A DNA stretch of 64,000 bases from Hylemonella gracilis ATCC 19624 (lineage in GTDB: Bacteria > Pseudomonadota > Gammaproteobacteria > Burkholderiales > Burkholderiaceae_C). A program made the translations under genes and the position numbers. Numbering within the stretch: the stretch's first letter is position 1; the number at the start of each line of letters is the position of its first letter. The notes under the pieces are model-generated. The model had not been told where the DNA came from, did not search any database, and saw only the letters and a program-made list of their open reading frames with translations. The stretch lies in assembly GCF_000211835.1 (NCBI RefSeq), contig NZ_AEGR01000006.1:1-64000 (forward strand). Direction: 5' to 3'. This document shows positions 34,442-45,083 of the stretch, one piece after another.

Positions 34442-35044
34442 GTGACGGAAGCCGTGCGCATTGTCATCGTGCCGGGGTGGCGTGACTCAGGGCCTGGGCA
34501 CTGGCAGTCCTTATGGGCTCAGCGTTACGCCGATACCGTGCGCGTGCAGCAGGACGATTGGCAGACCCCCGCCCGGGCGGCTTGGGTGGAGCGCATACGG
34601 CAAACCATCTTGGCCCAAGTGGACCAAGATGGCAGTGCGCTGCCGGTGGTCGTGGTGGCTCATAGCCTGGGCTGCATCGCGGTCAATCATCTGCCGGAGG
34701 ATGCGCAAGCACGCATCCGCGGTGCCCTGCTGGTCGCGCCGGCAGACCCGGAGCGCCGCTCCATCCTCAGTGACTTTGCCCCAGTTCCGAGTCGCAAGCT
34801 CCCTTACCGGAGCATCGTGGTCGCGAGCAACAACGATCCCTATTGCCCGATTCGCTTGTGTGGCGCCTATGCCCGCAACTGGGGCAGTGAGTTTGTCCGC
34901 GTCCCAGAGGCCGGGCACATCAACGTCGAATCGGGCCATGGCGAGTGGCCGCTGGGGGTGGCGCTCCTGCAGTCCTTGGTGGCAAGCGATGGGGGCGAGG
35001 GCGGCCTGCGCCGGTGCGAAGCTGCGGCAAGTTTGCCCTCTTAG
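34442..35044 (+). CDS. RBBP9/YdeN-family alpha/beta hydrolase
   Basis: Small serine hydrolase of 200 residues starting at a GTG (VTEAVRIVIVPGW). The family start IVPGWRDSGPGHWQSLW, nucleophile AHSLGC (Ser in the elbow) and C-terminal GHIN histidine with NDPYCP acid are all present, so it should be active. Substrate is unknown. It is 48 bp downstream of the peroxiredoxin gene and 157 bp upstream of sbp, suggesting membership of the sulfur-starvation response. Confidence 0.85.
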   Translation: MTEAVRIVIVPGWRDSGPGHWQSLWAQRYADTVRVQQDDWQTPARAAWVERIRQTILAQVDQDGSALPVVVVAHSLGCIAVNHLPEDAQARIRGALLVAPADPERRSILSDFAPVPSRKLPYRSIVVASNNDPYCPIRLCGAYARNWGSEFVRVPEAGHINVESGHGEWPLGVALLQSLVASDGGEGGLRRCEAAASLPS

Positions 35045-35062
35045 CCTGGGTTTAGATGCATT

Positions 35063-35092
35063 GGTTATGAGCTAAAAAGATAATCATCTTTT
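35063..35092 (+). promoter_or_regulatory. Putative CysB-type site upstream of sbp
   Basis: GGTTATGAGCTAA (35063-35075), identical to the peroxiredoxin site, runs into the perfect dyad AAAAGAT-AATC-ATCTTTT (35075-35092). A GATAAT -10-like hexamer lies inside (35079-35084). The element is 110-140 bp before the sbp ATG. Confidence 0.6.
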
Positions 35093-35201
35093 GAGTTTGA
35101 AAGACGGCCTGGGAAAATCCTGCCCACGTCGATTACGGATTTGTGGCCGTGCTGCCACCCCGCAGTTCCATTTGACCCCCATTCCAACCAGAGAGAGATC
35201 C

Positions 35202-36206
35202 ATGAACCTGAAAAATGCCTTCACCTTGACCCTGGCGGCCCTGGCGTTGGGGGTGTCCCAACTGGCGAGTGCCCAGCAAGTCACTTTGCTCAACTCCTCC
35301 TACGACGTGGCACGCGAGTTCTACAAGGACATTAATCCCGCCTTCAGCGCTTGGTACAAGAAAAAGACGGGCAAGGACGTGAAGGTGGATCAGTCCCATG
35401 GCGGTTCCAGCGCGCAAGCGCGCGCGGTGGCCGATGGTCTGGATGCTGACGTCGTCACGTTCAATACCGTGACCGACGTGGAATTCCTGGCGGACAAGGG
35501 ACTCGTCGCGAAAGACTGGACCCAAAAATTCCCCAATAAAGCCACGCCCACCCTGTCCACCCACATCTTCGTGGTGCGCAAGGGCAATCCCAAGGGCATC
35601 AAGGACTGGGATGACCTCATCAAGCCTGGCGTTCAGGTCGTGGTGGTCAATCCCAAGCTGGGTGGTAATGGCCGTCAGACTTATCTGGGGGCCTGGGGTT
35701 ATGTGAAGAAGAAGGGCGGCACGGACGCACAAGCCGCCGAGTTCGTGGCCAAGCTGTTCAAGAACGCACCGGTGCTGGGCAAAGGTGGGCGCGATGCTTC
35801 CGGCATCTTCCTTCAGCGCAACATCGGCGATGTGCTGATCACCTTTGAGTCTGAAGTGATTTCCATCGTCAACGAATTCGGTGCTGGCCAAGTGGAAGCG
35901 GTCTATCCCAGCATCAGCGTGGTGGCGGAGAACCCGGTGGCAGTCGTCGAACGCACCGTGGCCAAGAAGGGGACCGCCGATGTGGCCAAGGCCTACTTGG
36001 ATTTCCTGTACACCGATGAAGCACAGGAGATTGCCGCCAAGCATGCGCTGCGTCCGACCTCGCAGGCTGTGCTGAAGAAGAATGCCGCCACATTCAAGCC
36101 GATTCAGTTGTTCACCGTTTCCGAGGTGTTTGGCAGCGCCGCGGAAGCCCAGAAGGTGCACTTCAACGACGGCGGCAAATTCGATCAAATCTACACCGTC
36201 AAATAA
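35202..36206 (+). CDS. sbp: Periplasmic sulfate-binding protein
   Basis: Receptor for sulfate/thiosulfate import, 334 residues from the ATG at 35202, which is preceded by GAGAGA and begins a signal peptide (FTLTLAALALGVSQLASAQ). Mature sequence has LLNSSYDVAREFYKDINPAF, SHGGSSAQARAVADGLDADV and LGGNGRQTYLGAWGY, all hallmarks of Sbp/CysP. It is the first gene of sbp-cysT-cysW-cysA. Confidence 0.96.
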   Translation: MNLKNAFTLTLAALALGVSQLASAQQVTLLNSSYDVAREFYKDINPAFSAWYKKKTGKDVKVDQSHGGSSAQARAVADGLDADVVTFNTVTDVEFLADKGLVAKDWTQKFPNKATPTLSTHIFVVRKGNPKGIKDWDDLIKPGVQVVVVNPKLGGNGRQTYLGAWGYVKKKGGTDAQAAEFVAKLFKNAPVLGKGGRDASGIFLQRNIGDVLITFESEVISIVNEFGAGQVEAVYPSISVVAENPVAVVERTVAKKGTADVAKAYLDFLYTDEAQEIAAKHALRPTSQAVLKKNAATFKPIQLFTVSEVFGSAAEAQKVHFNDGGKFDQIYTVK

Positions 36207-36213
36207 GCACTGA

Positions 36214-37113
36214 ATGACTGCGCTTGCTGTTCCCGCTGCCGAGCCGAACGGGCGCCCGGCAGTTGTTTCGCGCCGAAAGGCGCGGCGTGTCCTACCTGGT
36301 TTCAATTTGACGCTGGGCTACACGCTTCTTTACCTGAGCCTGATCGTCCTGATTCCGCTGTCCGCCTTGTTCTTCAAGTCATTCACGATGACTTGGGATC
36401 AGTTCTGGACCGCAGTGGCCTCGCCACGCGTGCTGGCCTCCTACCGATTGACTTTCGGGGCGTCGTTGATTGCCGCCCTGGTCAACCTGGTGTTCGGCCT
36501 GCTGGTGGCCTGGGTGCTGGTGCGTTACAAGTTCCCCGGCAAAAAGATCGTGGATGCCCTGGTGGATCTGCCATTCGCCTTGCCGACCGCCGTGGCGGGT
36601 ATTTCCTTGACGGCCTTGCTGGCCGGCAACGGCTGGATCGGCCAGTACTTTGAGCCTGATGGGATTCTTGGTTTTCTGGGCATCAAGCTGGCCTACAACC
36701 CCACCGGGGTGGTGATTGCCTTGATTTTCATCGGTCTGCCGTTCGTGGTGCGCACGGTGCAACCTGTGCTGGAAGACACCGAGAAGGAGTTGGAAGAGGC
36801 TGCTACCTGTCTGGGTGCGACTCGCTGGCAGACCTTCCGCTACGTGATCCTGCCCAGCATCCTGCCGGCATTGTTGACGGGTTTCGCGATGGCCTTCGCG
36901 CGGGCGGTGGGTGAATACGGGTCCGTGATCTTCATCGCGGGGAACATGCCCATGATTTCCGAGATCACGCCGCTGATCATCATCTCTAAGCTGGAGCAGT
37001 ACGACTACGCCGGCGCGACCGCCGTGGCTTTGGTGATGCTGCTCATTTCCTTCGTGATGCTGTTGGTCATCAACGGCCTGCAAGCTTGGCAGCGCAAGCG
37101 TTCTGGAGCCTGA
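36214..37113 (+). CDS. cysT: Sulfate ABC transporter permease CysT
   Basis: Inner-membrane subunit, 299 residues. After a charged N-terminus come six hydrophobic segments. The EAA loop is [18 protein letters not shown], and [15 protein letters not shown] is characteristic of CysT. It begins 7 bp after sbp and pairs with CysW (4 bp downstream). Confidence 0.96.
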   Translation: MTALAVPAAEPNGRPAVVSRRKARRVLPGFNLTLGYTLLYLSLIVLIPLSALFFKSFTMTWDQFWTAVASPRVLASYRLTFGASLIAALVNLVFGLLVAWVLVRYKFPGKKIVDALVDLPFALPTAVAGISLTALLAGNGWIGQYFEPDGILGFLGIKLAYNPTGVVIALIFIGLPFVVRTVQPVLEDTEKELEEAATCLGATRWQTFRYVILPSILPALLTGFAMAFARAVGEYGSVIFIAGNMPMISEITPLIIISKLEQYDYAGATAVALVMLLISFVMLLVINGLQAWQRKRSGA

Positions 37114-37117
37114 TGCG

Positions 37118-38074
37118 ATGACGAAGTCGATTTCATCTTCTCCGAGTAATTCCGCTGCCTTGGACGTGCGCAAGAAGCGCGTTCTGACCACCGAGACGCC
37201 GCTCGTGCGCTGGACGTTGACCTTGGTAGCCCTAGGTTTCATCGCACTTTTCCTGGTGTTGCCGCTGGTGGCGGTCGCGACGGAGGCCTTGCGCAAGGGC
37301 TGGGACGCCTACTTTGCGGCCCTGTTGGAGCCGGATGCTTGGTCAGCCATCAAACTCACGCTCATTGCCGCGGGTATCGCCGTGCCCCTGAATCTGGTGT
37401 TTGGCGTCGCCGCGGCTTGGGCCATCGCCAAGTACGAATTCCGTGGCAAGGCCTTTCTCACCACCTTGGTGGATTTGCCATTCTCGGTGTCACCCGTGGT
37501 GTCGGGCCTGATCTACGTGCTACTTTTTGGCGCGCAAGGCTGGCTGGGGCCCTGGCTGGCCGAGCATGACATCAAGATCATCTTCGCGGTGCCGGGCATC
37601 GTGCTGGCCACGGTTTTCGTGACCTTCCCCTTCATCGCGAGGGAGTTGATTCCGCTCATGCAGGCGCAAGGCAACGACGAAGAACAGGCGGCCATCGTGC
37701 TGGGTGCGAATGGCTGGCAGACCTTCTGGCATGTGACACTGCCCAACATCAAGTGGGGCTTGTTGTACGGCGTGATTCTCTGCAACGCGCGCGCGATGGG
37801 GGAGTTCGGCGCAGTGTCGGTGGTGTCGGGTCACATCCGTGGTCAGACCAACACGATCCCGCTGCATGTGGAGATTCTCTATAACGAGTACCAATCTGCG
37901 GCTGCCTTTGCCGTGGCCTCCCTTTTGGCCGTGCTGGCTGTGGTGACCTTGGTTCTCAAGACCTTTGCCGAGTGGAAGCACGAGCGAGACCGCGCGGCCG
38001 CGGACAACGCTCCGCCCGAGAATCCCGGCACGGCCGCCGCCAATTCCTTACCGGCAGCCTCTTCAGCCGCCTGA
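37118..38074 (+). CDS. cysW: Sulfate ABC transporter permease CysW
   Basis: Second permease, 318 residues. [38 protein letters not shown] (EAA loop) and [17 protein letters not shown] identify CysW. Both ends are extended: the N-terminus is Ser/Lys-rich and the C-terminal 30 residues are Ala/Asn/Pro-rich low complexity. Confidence 0.96.
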   Translation: MTKSISSSPSNSAALDVRKKRVLTTETPLVRWTLTLVALGFIALFLVLPLVAVATEALRKGWDAYFAALLEPDAWSAIKLTLIAAGIAVPLNLVFGVAAAWAIAKYEFRGKAFLTTLVDLPFSVSPVVSGLIYVLLFGAQGWLGPWLAEHDIKIIFAVPGIVLATVFVTFPFIARELIPLMQAQGNDEEQAAIVLGANGWQTFWHVTLPNIKWGLLYGVILCNARAMGEFGAVSVVSGHIRGQTNTIPLHVEILYNEYQSAAAFAVASLLAVLAVVTLVLKTFAEWKHERDRAAADNAPPENPGTAAANSLPAASSAA

Positions 38075-38089
38075 GAAAGCAGTTTTCCC

Positions 38090-39208
38090 ATGAGCATTGA
38101 AATCCGCAAGGTCAACAAACATTTTGGCGACTTCCGTGCCTTGCACGATGTCGATCTGGACATCGCCTCGGGCGAGCTGCTCGCCTTGCTCGGCCCCTCG
38201 GGTTGCGGAAAGACGACGCTGCTGCGCATCATCGCGGGTCTGGAGACTGCGGACAGCGGCAGCATCTTTTTTTCCGGCGAGGACACCACGGACAAGCATG
38301 TGCGTGATCGTCACATCGGCTTTGTCTTTCAGCATTACGCCTTGTTCCGACACATGACCGTGGCCGACAACGTGGCGTTTGGCCTGCGCATGAAGCCCCG
38401 TGCCGAACGCCCCAGCGAAAAGCAGATCAAGGCGAAGGTCATGGATCTGCTCAAGCTGGTGCAGCTGGATTGGCTGGCCGATCGTTATCCGTCCCAGCTG
38501 TCGGGTGGACAGCGTCAGCGCATCGCGCTTGCGCGGGCCCTGGCCGTGGAGCCCAAGGTGCTGCTGCTGGACGAACCCTTTGGAGCGCTGGACGCGAAGG
38601 TGCGCAAGGAATTGCGCCGCTGGCTACGCCGTTTGCACGACGAACTGCACGTGACCAGCATTTTCGTCACGCATGACCAGGAAGAAGCGCTCGAAGTGGC
38701 CGACCGCGTGGTGTTGATGAACCGGGGTGTCGTGGAGCAGGTGGGGTCCCCGCAAGATGTCTGGGAGCACCCCGCAAGTCCTTTCGTGTACGGTTTCCTT
38801 GGGGATGTGAATCTCTTCCACGGACGTGCCCATGAGGGCACGCTGCACCTGGACGGCATTTCCAGCGACATCACGATTGCCGCACCTGAGCATGTCGATG
38901 CGCGAGATGCCCAGGCGTTCGCTTACGTGCGCCCTCACGAATTCGATGTACGCCGCTGGTCCAGCGGTGCGCCGGGCATCGCGGCGCGCTTGTCACGCGC
39001 CATCGTGGTCGGACCGATTGCCCGCCTGGAACTTTTGCCCGAGGAAAGCACTCCATCCCTGCGGCAAGCGGTGATCGAAGTGCAAATCCCTGCATCACAA
39101 TACCGCGAGCTTGGACTGACGGAGGGTGAGTTGCTGGCGGTGACGCCGCGCAAAGCCCGCGTCTTCGTGGAAGGAAAACCGGATCTTGCTGCCTCGACAA
39201 CTACTTGA
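38090..39208 (+). CDS. cysA: Sulfate/thiosulfate ABC transporter ATP-binding protein CysA
   Basis: ATPase of the importer, 372 residues. Walker [13 protein letters not shown] (about 34-45), Q-loop [14 protein letters not shown], signature [15 protein letters not shown], Walker [12 protein letters not shown] and H-loop [11 protein letters not shown]-terminal TOBE-like regulatory domain (about 240-360) includes YVRPHEFDV. The end overlaps the start of dsbB by 23 bases. Confidence 0.96.
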   Translation: MSIEIRKVNKHFGDFRALHDVDLDIASGELLALLGPSGCGKTTLLRIIAGLETADSGSIFFSGEDTTDKHVRDRHIGFVFQHYALFRHMTVADNVAFGLRMKPRAERPSEKQIKAKVMDLLKLVQLDWLADRYPSQLSGGQRQRIALARALAVEPKVLLLDEPFGALDAKVRKELRRWLRRLHDELHVTSIFVTHDQEEALEVADRVVLMNRGVVEQVGSPQDVWEHPASPFVYGFLGDVNLFHGRAHEGTLHLDGISSDITIAAPEHVDARDAQAFAYVRPHEFDVRRWSSGAPGIAARLSRAIVVGPIARLELLPEESTPSLRQAVIEVQIPASQYRELGLTEGELLAVTPRKARVFVEGKPDLAASTTT

Positions 39209-39704
39209 CATTCTGACGGCGCTGCGGCGCATTCTTTTTCTGATTTCCCTGGCCTGCTTGGGGCTCTTGGCCTTCGGGCTCTACTTGCAACACGTTGTGG
39301 GACTTGAGCCTTGCCCGATGTGCATCGTTCAGCGATACGCGCTGGTGTTGGTGGCCATCTTCGCGGGCGCAACCGCCCTGTTCAAGGGCCGATCCTGGCA
39401 TGTGACGGGTGCGCTTTTGGTGTTGCTGTTCTCCGCATTCGGAGCTTTTGTCGCCGCGCGCCAGAGCTGGCTTCAATGGCATCCGCCGGAGATCCTCAGT
39501 TGTGGCCGCGATTTCTACGGAATGATCGAAGCCTTTCCTCTCCAGCGTGTCGTGCCGATGATCTTTCGCGGGTCTGGTGACTGCGCCGCCATCGATTGGA
39601 CCTTCCTGGGCCTGAGCATTGCGAATTGGTCTTTCGTCTGCTTCTTGCTCATCACCCTGGCAACCCTGCTCGCAGTGATACGCCCCAAAACAATGCGCGC
39701 ATAA
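39186..39704 (+). CDS. dsbB: Disulfide bond formation protein B
   Basis: Inner-membrane quinone reductase that reoxidises DsbA; 172 residues with four hydrophobic helices. Both redox cysteine pairs are visible: CPMC in the first periplasmic loop and the Cys of ILSCGRDF with that of SGDCAAIDW. The start appears to be TTG at 39186 inside cysA, since no ATG or GTG precedes the first helix; expression therefore depends on the sulfate operon unless an internal promoter exists. Confidence 0.92.
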   Translation: MLPRQLLDILTALRRILFLISLACLGLLAFGLYLQHVVGLEPCPMCIVQRYALVLVAIFAGATALFKGRSWHVTGALLVLLFSAFGAFVAARQSWLQWHPPEILSCGRDFYGMIEAFPLQRVVPMIFRGSGDCAAIDWTFLGLSIANWSFVCFLLITLATLLAVIRPKTMRA

Positions 39705-39732
39705 CAAGCTGCTACACCCGTTGCTTGCGATC

Positions 39733-39764
39733 AGCCGCTCGAGTTCAACGCGAGCGGCTTTTCC
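39733..39764 (+). terminator. Intrinsic terminator after dsbB
   Basis: AGCCGCTCG (39733-39741) pairs with CGAGCGGCT (39751-39759), followed by TTTTCC. It ends the sulfate operon 29 bp after the dsbB stop. Confidence 0.88.
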
Positions 39765-39866
39765 TTTTGGTGCCCCGGGAAAATACCACTCATCGCGTTT
39801 GCCGGCTGTTCGCGCCTCTTGTTACAGTGTGCGAAACGTAGAAAAAGAAGCGCTACTCGCACATAC

Positions 39867-39883
39867 CCCTTACCTGGTAAGGG
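39867..39883. promoter_or_regulatory. 17-bp palindrome upstream of a chemoreceptor gene
   Basis: Perfect CCCTTACC-T-GGTAAGGG, 37 bp before the preferred GTG start. Symmetry and position suggest a repressor operator or a 5' UTR hairpin near the ribosome binding site. Confidence 0.45.
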
Positions 39884-39919
39884 TTCAGTAAGGTCTGAAT
39901 GCCGTTGAGGAGTTTCCCC

Positions 39920-41560
39920 GTGTTTCGATTCGCCACCATGAGCTTGGGTAAACGCCTGGGTTCCTTGATCGTCAGCGCCATCCTGGGTTTGATCCTCTTA
40001 TTGACCTTTTCCATGGTGTCCGAACGCAGCCTGTTGCTGCAAGAGCGCAAAGATGCCGTTCGGCAAGCGACCGAGGTGGCGTATGGTCTGATGGCGCATT
40101 TCCACGATCAGGCCGTTAAGGGCCAGATGTCGATGGATGAAGCCAAGCAGCGCGCCTTGTCGGCGGTCAAGGCCTTGCGCTACAGCGGCTCGGAGTACTT
40201 CTGGATCAATGACATGCATCCCAGGATGGTGATGCACCCCATTCGCCCGGAACTGGATGGCAAGGACCTGACCGAGAACAAAGACCCGAACGGCAAGCAT
40301 CTCTTTGTGGAGATGGTCAAAGTCGTCAAGGCTCAGGGCGCGGGGGACGTGGACTATATGTGGCCGAAGCCAGGGCACTCGACACCGGTTCAGAAGGTCT
40401 CTCACGTGAAGGGCTTCGAACCTTGGGGGTGGATGGTTGGCTCGGGGGTCTATATCGACACGGTGGATGAGTCCATCCGGCAGCGGGTGATTCAATCTAG
40501 CCTAGGCGCACTGGTCTTGGCTCTACTGATGCTTGGTTTCGGTTTGCTGATCGTCCGTAGCATCGTCCGGCAGCTTGGCGGCGAGCCCGCCGAAGTCAGC
40601 CAGATCATGCACAGCATGTCGCAGGGCGACTTGAGCGTGGATGTCCGATTGAAGCCGGGCGATCAGCAAAGCCTCATGCACGGCATCAAGGCCTTGCGTG
40701 ATGCCATGGCGGCCACCGTTGATCGTGTGCGCCGTGGCAGTGAAACCGTGTCGGCCACGAGTGCGGAGATCGCGCAAGGCAACCAGGACTTGAGCTCTCG
40801 CACCGAGAGCCAAGCCAGTGCCCTGGAGCAGACGGCGGCGTCGATGGAAGAACTGGGTAGCACGGTGAAGCAGAATGCAGCGAATGCCATGCAGGCCAAT
40901 CAGCTCGCTCAAAGCGCGAGCAGTGTGGCGATTCAAGGTGGCGAGGTTGTGACCGAGGTCGTTAAGACCATGAAGGGAATCAGTGAATCCTCCCGCAAGA
41001 TCGTCGACATCATCAACGTGATCGATGGCATCGCCTTCCAGACGAACATCCTGGCCTTGAACGCTGCGGTTGAGGCCGCTCGGGCGGGCGAGCAGGGACG
41101 AGGCTTCGCCGTGGTGGCCAGCGAAGTTCGCACATTGGCTGGCCGTAGCGCCGCCGCAGCCAAGGAGATCAAGACGCTGATCACCGCCAGTGTGGAGCAG
41201 GTGGGACAAGGCGCCGCCTTGGTGGACCGTGCAGGCAACACCATGGAGCAGGTGGTGAGCAGCATCAGGCTGGTGTCCGACATCGTCGCCGAGATCAGCA
41301 CGGCAAGCAGCGAGCAGAGTTCGGGCGTGATCCAAGTCGGCGAGGCTGTGACCAATATGGACCAGGCCACTCAGCAGAACGCGGCCCTGGTGGAACAATT
41401 GGCAGCAGCGACCAGCAATCTTCGTGCGCAGGCGGAAGCGCTGGTGTCCGCTGTTGCCGTGTTTCAGCTGGCTCCGGGCATGCATGCCGCGAGCCCATAT
41501 GCGGGTGACCGGCCGCTTGCCATCGGGCAACTTGCCCCGGCGCTGGCGCTTCCCCGTTGA
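39920..41560 (+). CDS. Methyl-accepting chemotaxis protein with Cache-type sensor
   Basis: Transmembrane chemoreceptor, 546 residues from the GTG at 39920, which has GAGGAG at proper spacing; ATG at 39899 and ATG at 39938 are alternatives. First helix [17 protein letters not shown], periplasmic single-Cache domain ([29 protein letters not shown]), second helix [20 protein letters not shown] and signalling domain. The hairpin tip is canonical ([35 protein letters not shown]). There is no C-terminal CheR-docking pentapeptide. The ligand is unknown; this Cache class often senses small carboxylates. Confidence 0.93.
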   Translation: MFRFATMSLGKRLGSLIVSAILGLILLLTFSMVSERSLLLQERKDAVRQATEVAYGLMAHFHDQAVKGQMSMDEAKQRALSAVKALRYSGSEYFWINDMHPRMVMHPIRPELDGKDLTENKDPNGKHLFVEMVKVVKAQGAGDVDYMWPKPGHSTPVQKVSHVKGFEPWGWMVGSGVYIDTVDESIRQRVIQSSLGALVLALLMLGFGLLIVRSIVRQLGGEPAEVSQIMHSMSQGDLSVDVRLKPGDQQSLMHGIKALRDAMAATVDRVRRGSETVSATSAEIAQGNQDLSSRTESQASALEQTAASMEELGSTVKQNAANAMQANQLAQSASSVAIQGGEVVTEVVKTMKGISESSRKIVDIINVIDGIAFQTNILALNAAVEAARAGEQGRGFAVVASEVRTLAGRSAAAAKEIKTLITASVEQVGQGAALVDRAGNTMEQVVSSIRLVSDIVAEISTASSEQSSGVIQVGEAVTNMDQATQQNAALVEQLAAATSNLRAQAEALVSAVAVFQLAPGMHAASPYAGDRPLAIGQLAPALALPR

Positions 41561-41640
41561 ATTTCTCTCCGGGGCGCGACTGTTACCGTGTTTCAGGTAG
41601 GCAGCACGAGTGTTCTAAGATAGTCTCTCGCCTTGCTTTT

Positions 41641-41660
41641 CCTCGGCCTGTTTGCCGAGG
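41641..41660 (+). other. Hairpin just upstream of the HD-GYP gene
   Basis: CCTCGGC (41641-41647) pairs with GCCGAGG (41654-41660), loop CTGTTT, 21 bp before the ATG. No T-run; it may be a leader hairpin or mark the end of the chemoreceptor mRNA. Confidence 0.4.
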
Positions 41661-41681
41661 ATTGTTACAAAAAGCGCGATC

Positions 41682-43331
41682 ATGAACACGGAAACCTCTG
41701 CCAATTTCACGACCGATCTGCTGCGTCGCCTCGAGCAGCTCAACACCATCGGCACGGCGCTTTCGCGCGAGCATGACACCACCCGTCTGCTGGAAAGCAT
41801 CTTGCTTGCCGCCAAGGAAATCACCAATGCCGATGGTGGGACCCTCTACCGCGTGACCGACGATGAGCGCGCCTTGCGCTTTGAGATCATGCGAACCGAC
41901 TCGCTCAACATTGCTATGGGCGGCACGACGGGCAAGAAAATCGAACTGCCCTTGGTGCAGTTGTTCGATGCTGAGGGGCGGCTCAATGATCGAGCCGTGG
42001 CGGCTTATGCCGCCAACCATGAAAGCACGGTGAACATTCCGGACGCCTACGACAACACCAAATTCGACTTCACCGGAACACGTTCCTTCGACCAGCGCAC
42101 GGGCTATCGCTCGCAATCCATGCTGGCCGTGCCCATGAAGAACCACGAGGATCGGGTGATCGGTGTGCTTCAGCTGCTGAACGCCCGAAAGCCTGGCAGT
42201 GCGGAAGTCACGGCCTTCCTGCCCGCGGACCAAAGCTTGGTCGAATCGCTGGCCTCGCAGGCGGCCATCGCTCTGACCAACCGCCAACTGATCGCGCAGC
42301 TCGAGGAGCTGTTCGAGGCCCTGATCACCATGATCAACGAGGCCATTGACGAGAAATCGGAGTACACGGGCGGGCATTGCCAGCGCGTGCCTGAATTGAC
42401 CATGCTGTTGGCCGATGCGGCCGCGGCCACGACCGCCGGGCCCTTGGCCGAGTTCTCGATGAACGACAAGGATCGCTACGAACTGAAGATCGCCGGCCTA
42501 TTGCACGACTGCGGCAAGATCACGACGCCCGTGCATGTCGTGGACAAAGCCACCAAGCTGGAAACCATCTACGATCGCATCGGACTGGTGGACACCCGTT
42601 TCGAGGTGCTCAAGCGGGATGCCGAAATCGCGGCGTTGCGCGAGCAGCTGGCCTTGCGACCGCAGGTTGACGCAGGGGCCGAAGCCCGGGTCGGCGAGAA
42701 GTTGATTGAGAAGCTGAACCACCTGGATGCCGACCGCGACTTCCTGCGCAGGGCCAACAAGGGCGGGGAGGCCATGCGGGAAGACGACATTCAACGTGTG
42801 CGTCACATGGCCACGCACTACCGCTGGCGCGCGCCGGGGGACCTCGCTGGGCAGGACAGCGACTTCCTAAGCACCAACGAGGTCGAGAACCTCACCATTG
42901 CGCGTGGTACGTTGACGCACCCTGAGCGCGAAATTATCAACCACCACATCGTCGCCACGATCAATATGCTGGAGCAATTGCCCTGGCCGCGGCACCTGCG
43001 CAACGTGCCGGAGTACGCGGGTGGTCACCACGAGCGCATGGATGGCAAGGGTTACCCCAAGGGGCTCACGCGCGAGCAAATGTCGGTGCAGGCGCGTGTG
43101 ATGGGCATCGCCGATATCTTCGAAGCTCTGACCGCCAGCGATCGCCCTTACAAGCCGCCGATGAAACTCTCTCAGGCCTTGTCCATCATGGCGAACATGA
43201 AGAAGGGGGGGCACATCGATCCCGATCTGTTCGAGATTTTCGTGCGCGAGCAGGTCTATCTGCGGTACGCCGAGCGCTTCCTAGCGCCCGAGCAGATTGA
43301 CGAAGTCAATCAGGCAGCCGTTTTAGCCTGA
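41682..43331 (+). CDS. GAF-HD-GYP domain phosphohydrolase (probable c-di-GMP phosphodiesterase)
   Basis: Cytoplasmic two-domain signalling protein, 549 residues from the ATG at 41682 (an upstream TTG start falls in a hairpin). Residues about 20-205 form a GAF domain (NADGGTLYRVTDDERALRFE, MLAVPMKNHEDRVIGVLQL). The HD-GYP part has HCQRV, LLHDCGKI (about 272), LTHPEREIINHH (about 410), HHERMDGKGYPKGL (about 456) and DIFEALTASDRPYK. All metal and GYP residues are present. About 120 residues separate HD from the next motif, far more than usual. It is flanked by two chemoreceptor genes. Confidence 0.9.
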   Translation: MNTETSANFTTDLLRRLEQLNTIGTALSREHDTTRLLESILLAAKEITNADGGTLYRVTDDERALRFEIMRTDSLNIAMGGTTGKKIELPLVQLFDAEGRLNDRAVAAYAANHESTVNIPDAYDNTKFDFTGTRSFDQRTGYRSQSMLAVPMKNHEDRVIGVLQLLNARKPGSAEVTAFLPADQSLVESLASQAAIALTNRQLIAQLEELFEALITMINEAIDEKSEYTGGHCQRVPELTMLLADAAAATTAGPLAEFSMNDKDRYELKIAGLLHDCGKITTPVHVVDKATKLETIYDRIGLVDTRFEVLKRDAEIAALREQLALRPQVDAGAEARVGEKLIEKLNHLDADRDFLRRANKGGEAMREDDIQRVRHMATHYRWRAPGDLAGQDSDFLSTNEVENLTIARGTLTHPEREIINHHIVATINMLEQLPWPRHLRNVPEYAGGHHERMDGKGYPKGLTREQMSVQARVMGIADIFEALTASDRPYKPPMKLSQALSIMANMKKGGHIDPDLFEIFVREQVYLRYAERFLAPEQIDEVNQAAVLA

Positions 43332-43365
43332 CAAAAGCCGGATCCGCGCTGATCCGTGCAGCGCC

Positions 43366-43395
43366 TTCACAGCGGCCAAAGCTTGAATTCATAAT
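43366..43395 (+). promoter_or_regulatory. Candidate sigma70 promoter for the second chemoreceptor
   Basis: TTCACA (43366-43371) and CATAAT (43390-43395) with 18-bp spacing, each 5 of 6 to consensus, 105 bp before the ATG. The -10 lies in a small palindrome ATTCAT-A-ATGAAT (43387-43399). A hairpin CATCCCC/GGGGATG follows at 43407-43424. Confidence 0.45.
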
Positions 43396-43499
43396 GAATC
43401 CAAGGGCATCCCCTCGGGGGGATGTTCCGGGTTCGGGGTGCAGCTCCATCGCCGAGCCTCGAAAGAATTCCGGCTTGCATCAACCGCGCGAGGTGCATC

Positions 43500-45083
43500 A
43501 TGCAGATCAGGGTTCGGCTGCCGTTCACGATTGCGGCGCTCATTGTCTCCCTGCTGGGGGCCAGTTTTCTCGGAATCTACCGACTGAATCAATCCTTGCA
43601 GGTCTATGACGTTCAGGTGGCGCAGGTCCATCAGCATGAGCGCTTGGTCATGGGCATGCTGGTCAGCTTCAAGACCCAGGTGCAGGAGTGGAAGAACGTG
43701 CTGTTGCGCGGCACGGAGCCCCAACTGCTGGACCGTCATTGGACTGGCTTTGAAAAGACCGAGCAGGAGGTCGGCGCTGCGGGACGCACGCTGACCGGCA
43801 CCTTGCCCGCAGGGGAGGCGCGTCGACTGGTGGAGCAGTTCCTGGCGGAACACCGCAAGATGGGGGAAGGCTATCGCCGAGGTCTCGAGGCTTACAAAAC
43901 CTCGGGCTTTCTGGCTCCCGTGGGTGACAAATCCGTCAGTGGCATGGACAGAGCGCCCGCCCGCCTTCTGGATGAAGCCGCGCAGCAGATCGCCAAAGAC
44001 GCGCAGGCGTTGGCCCTCGCGGCGCATGAGCAGGGGCGCCAAGCGGTGATGATCAGTCTGTCCATCATGCTGATCGTTTGCCTGGTCAGCGTGGTCTTGT
44101 CGATCTGGCTGACGCGCTCACTGATCCGCCCCATTCGCGAAGCGGTCGCCCATACCGAGGAAATCGCCCGTGGCAATCTGGGGCAGGAAATTCATGCGTC
44201 GGGCCGGGATGAGCTTGCGGATCTCTTGCGCTCACTCAACACCATGCGTACTGCCTTGATTGACGTGGTGACCAAGGTACGCCATAGCTCCGATTCCGTG
44301 TCCATGGCCAGCACCGAGATTGCTCAGGGCAATCAGGATTTGTCGGCCCGCACCGAACGCCAAGCCAGCGCATTGCAGCAGACTGCCGCCTCGATGGAGG
44401 AGTTGTCGTCGACCGTTCGGCAAAACGCCGACAACGCCCAGCAAGCCGACCAGCTCGCGCGCGACGCCAGCAGCGTCGCCGAGCACGGGGGCGAAGCCGT
44501 GGGGCAAGTGGTTCACACGATGAAAGGCATCAACGACAGCTCGCACCAAATTTCTGAAATCATTGGCGTCATCGACGGCATCGCTTTTCAGACCAATATC
44601 CTGGCCTTGAACGCCGCCGTGGAAGCCGCGCGAGCTGGCGAACAAGGGCGTGGTTTCGCGGTGGTCGCCGGCGAGGTGCGCGCGCTCGCCCAGCGTTCGG
44701 CCGACGCGGCCAAGCAGATCAAAACCCTGATTGGCGTCAGCGTGCAGCGTGTTCAACAAGGCAGCGTGCAGGCCGACCAAGCGGGTGGAACCATGGGAGA
44801 GGTCGTTGCCAGCATCCGGCGTGTTACCGCCATCATGGGAGAGATCAGCGCGGCGAGCAGCGAGCAGAGTTCAGGCGTCTCGCAGATCGGTGATGCCGTG
44901 GTTCAGATGGACCAGGCCACCCAGCAAAATGCGGCCTTGGTGGAGCAGATGGCGGCCGCAGCCAGCAGTCTGCGCATGCAGGCTCAGGAACTCGTTCAGG
45001 CTGTGGCTGTCTTCCGCTTGGCTCATGCCGGCGCTGGAGAGCGGCAAGAGCTAACTCAGCCGCTGGCGCTGATGGCCGCCTGA
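43500..45083 (+). CDS. Methyl-accepting chemotaxis protein (four-helix-bundle type sensor)
   Basis: Chemoreceptor of 527 residues, start ATG at 43500 ([20 protein letters not shown]). The periplasmic part (about 30-185) contains [18 protein letters not shown], typical of a helical-bundle sensor. Second helix [24 protein letters not shown] ([18 protein letters not shown]) and a signalling domain highly similar to that of the receptor at 39920-41560 ([20 protein letters not shown]). It ends without a CheR pentapeptide. Ligand unknown. Confidence 0.93.
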   Translation: MQIRVRLPFTIAALIVSLLGASFLGIYRLNQSLQVYDVQVAQVHQHERLVMGMLVSFKTQVQEWKNVLLRGTEPQLLDRHWTGFEKTEQEVGAAGRTLTGTLPAGEARRLVEQFLAEHRKMGEGYRRGLEAYKTSGFLAPVGDKSVSGMDRAPARLLDEAAQQIAKDAQALALAAHEQGRQAVMISLSIMLIVCLVSVVLSIWLTRSLIRPIREAVAHTEEIARGNLGQEIHASGRDELADLLRSLNTMRTALIDVVTKVRHSSDSVSMASTEIAQGNQDLSARTERQASALQQTAASMEELSSTVRQNADNAQQADQLARDASSVAEHGGEAVGQVVHTMKGINDSSHQISEIIGVIDGIAFQTNILALNAAVEAARAGEQGRGFAVVAGEVRALAQRSADAAKQIKTLIGVSVQRVQQGSVQADQAGGTMGEVVASIRRVTAIMGEISAASSEQSSGVSQIGDAVVQMDQATQQNAALVEQMAAAASSLRMQAQELVQAVAVFRLAHAGAGERQELTQPLALMAA

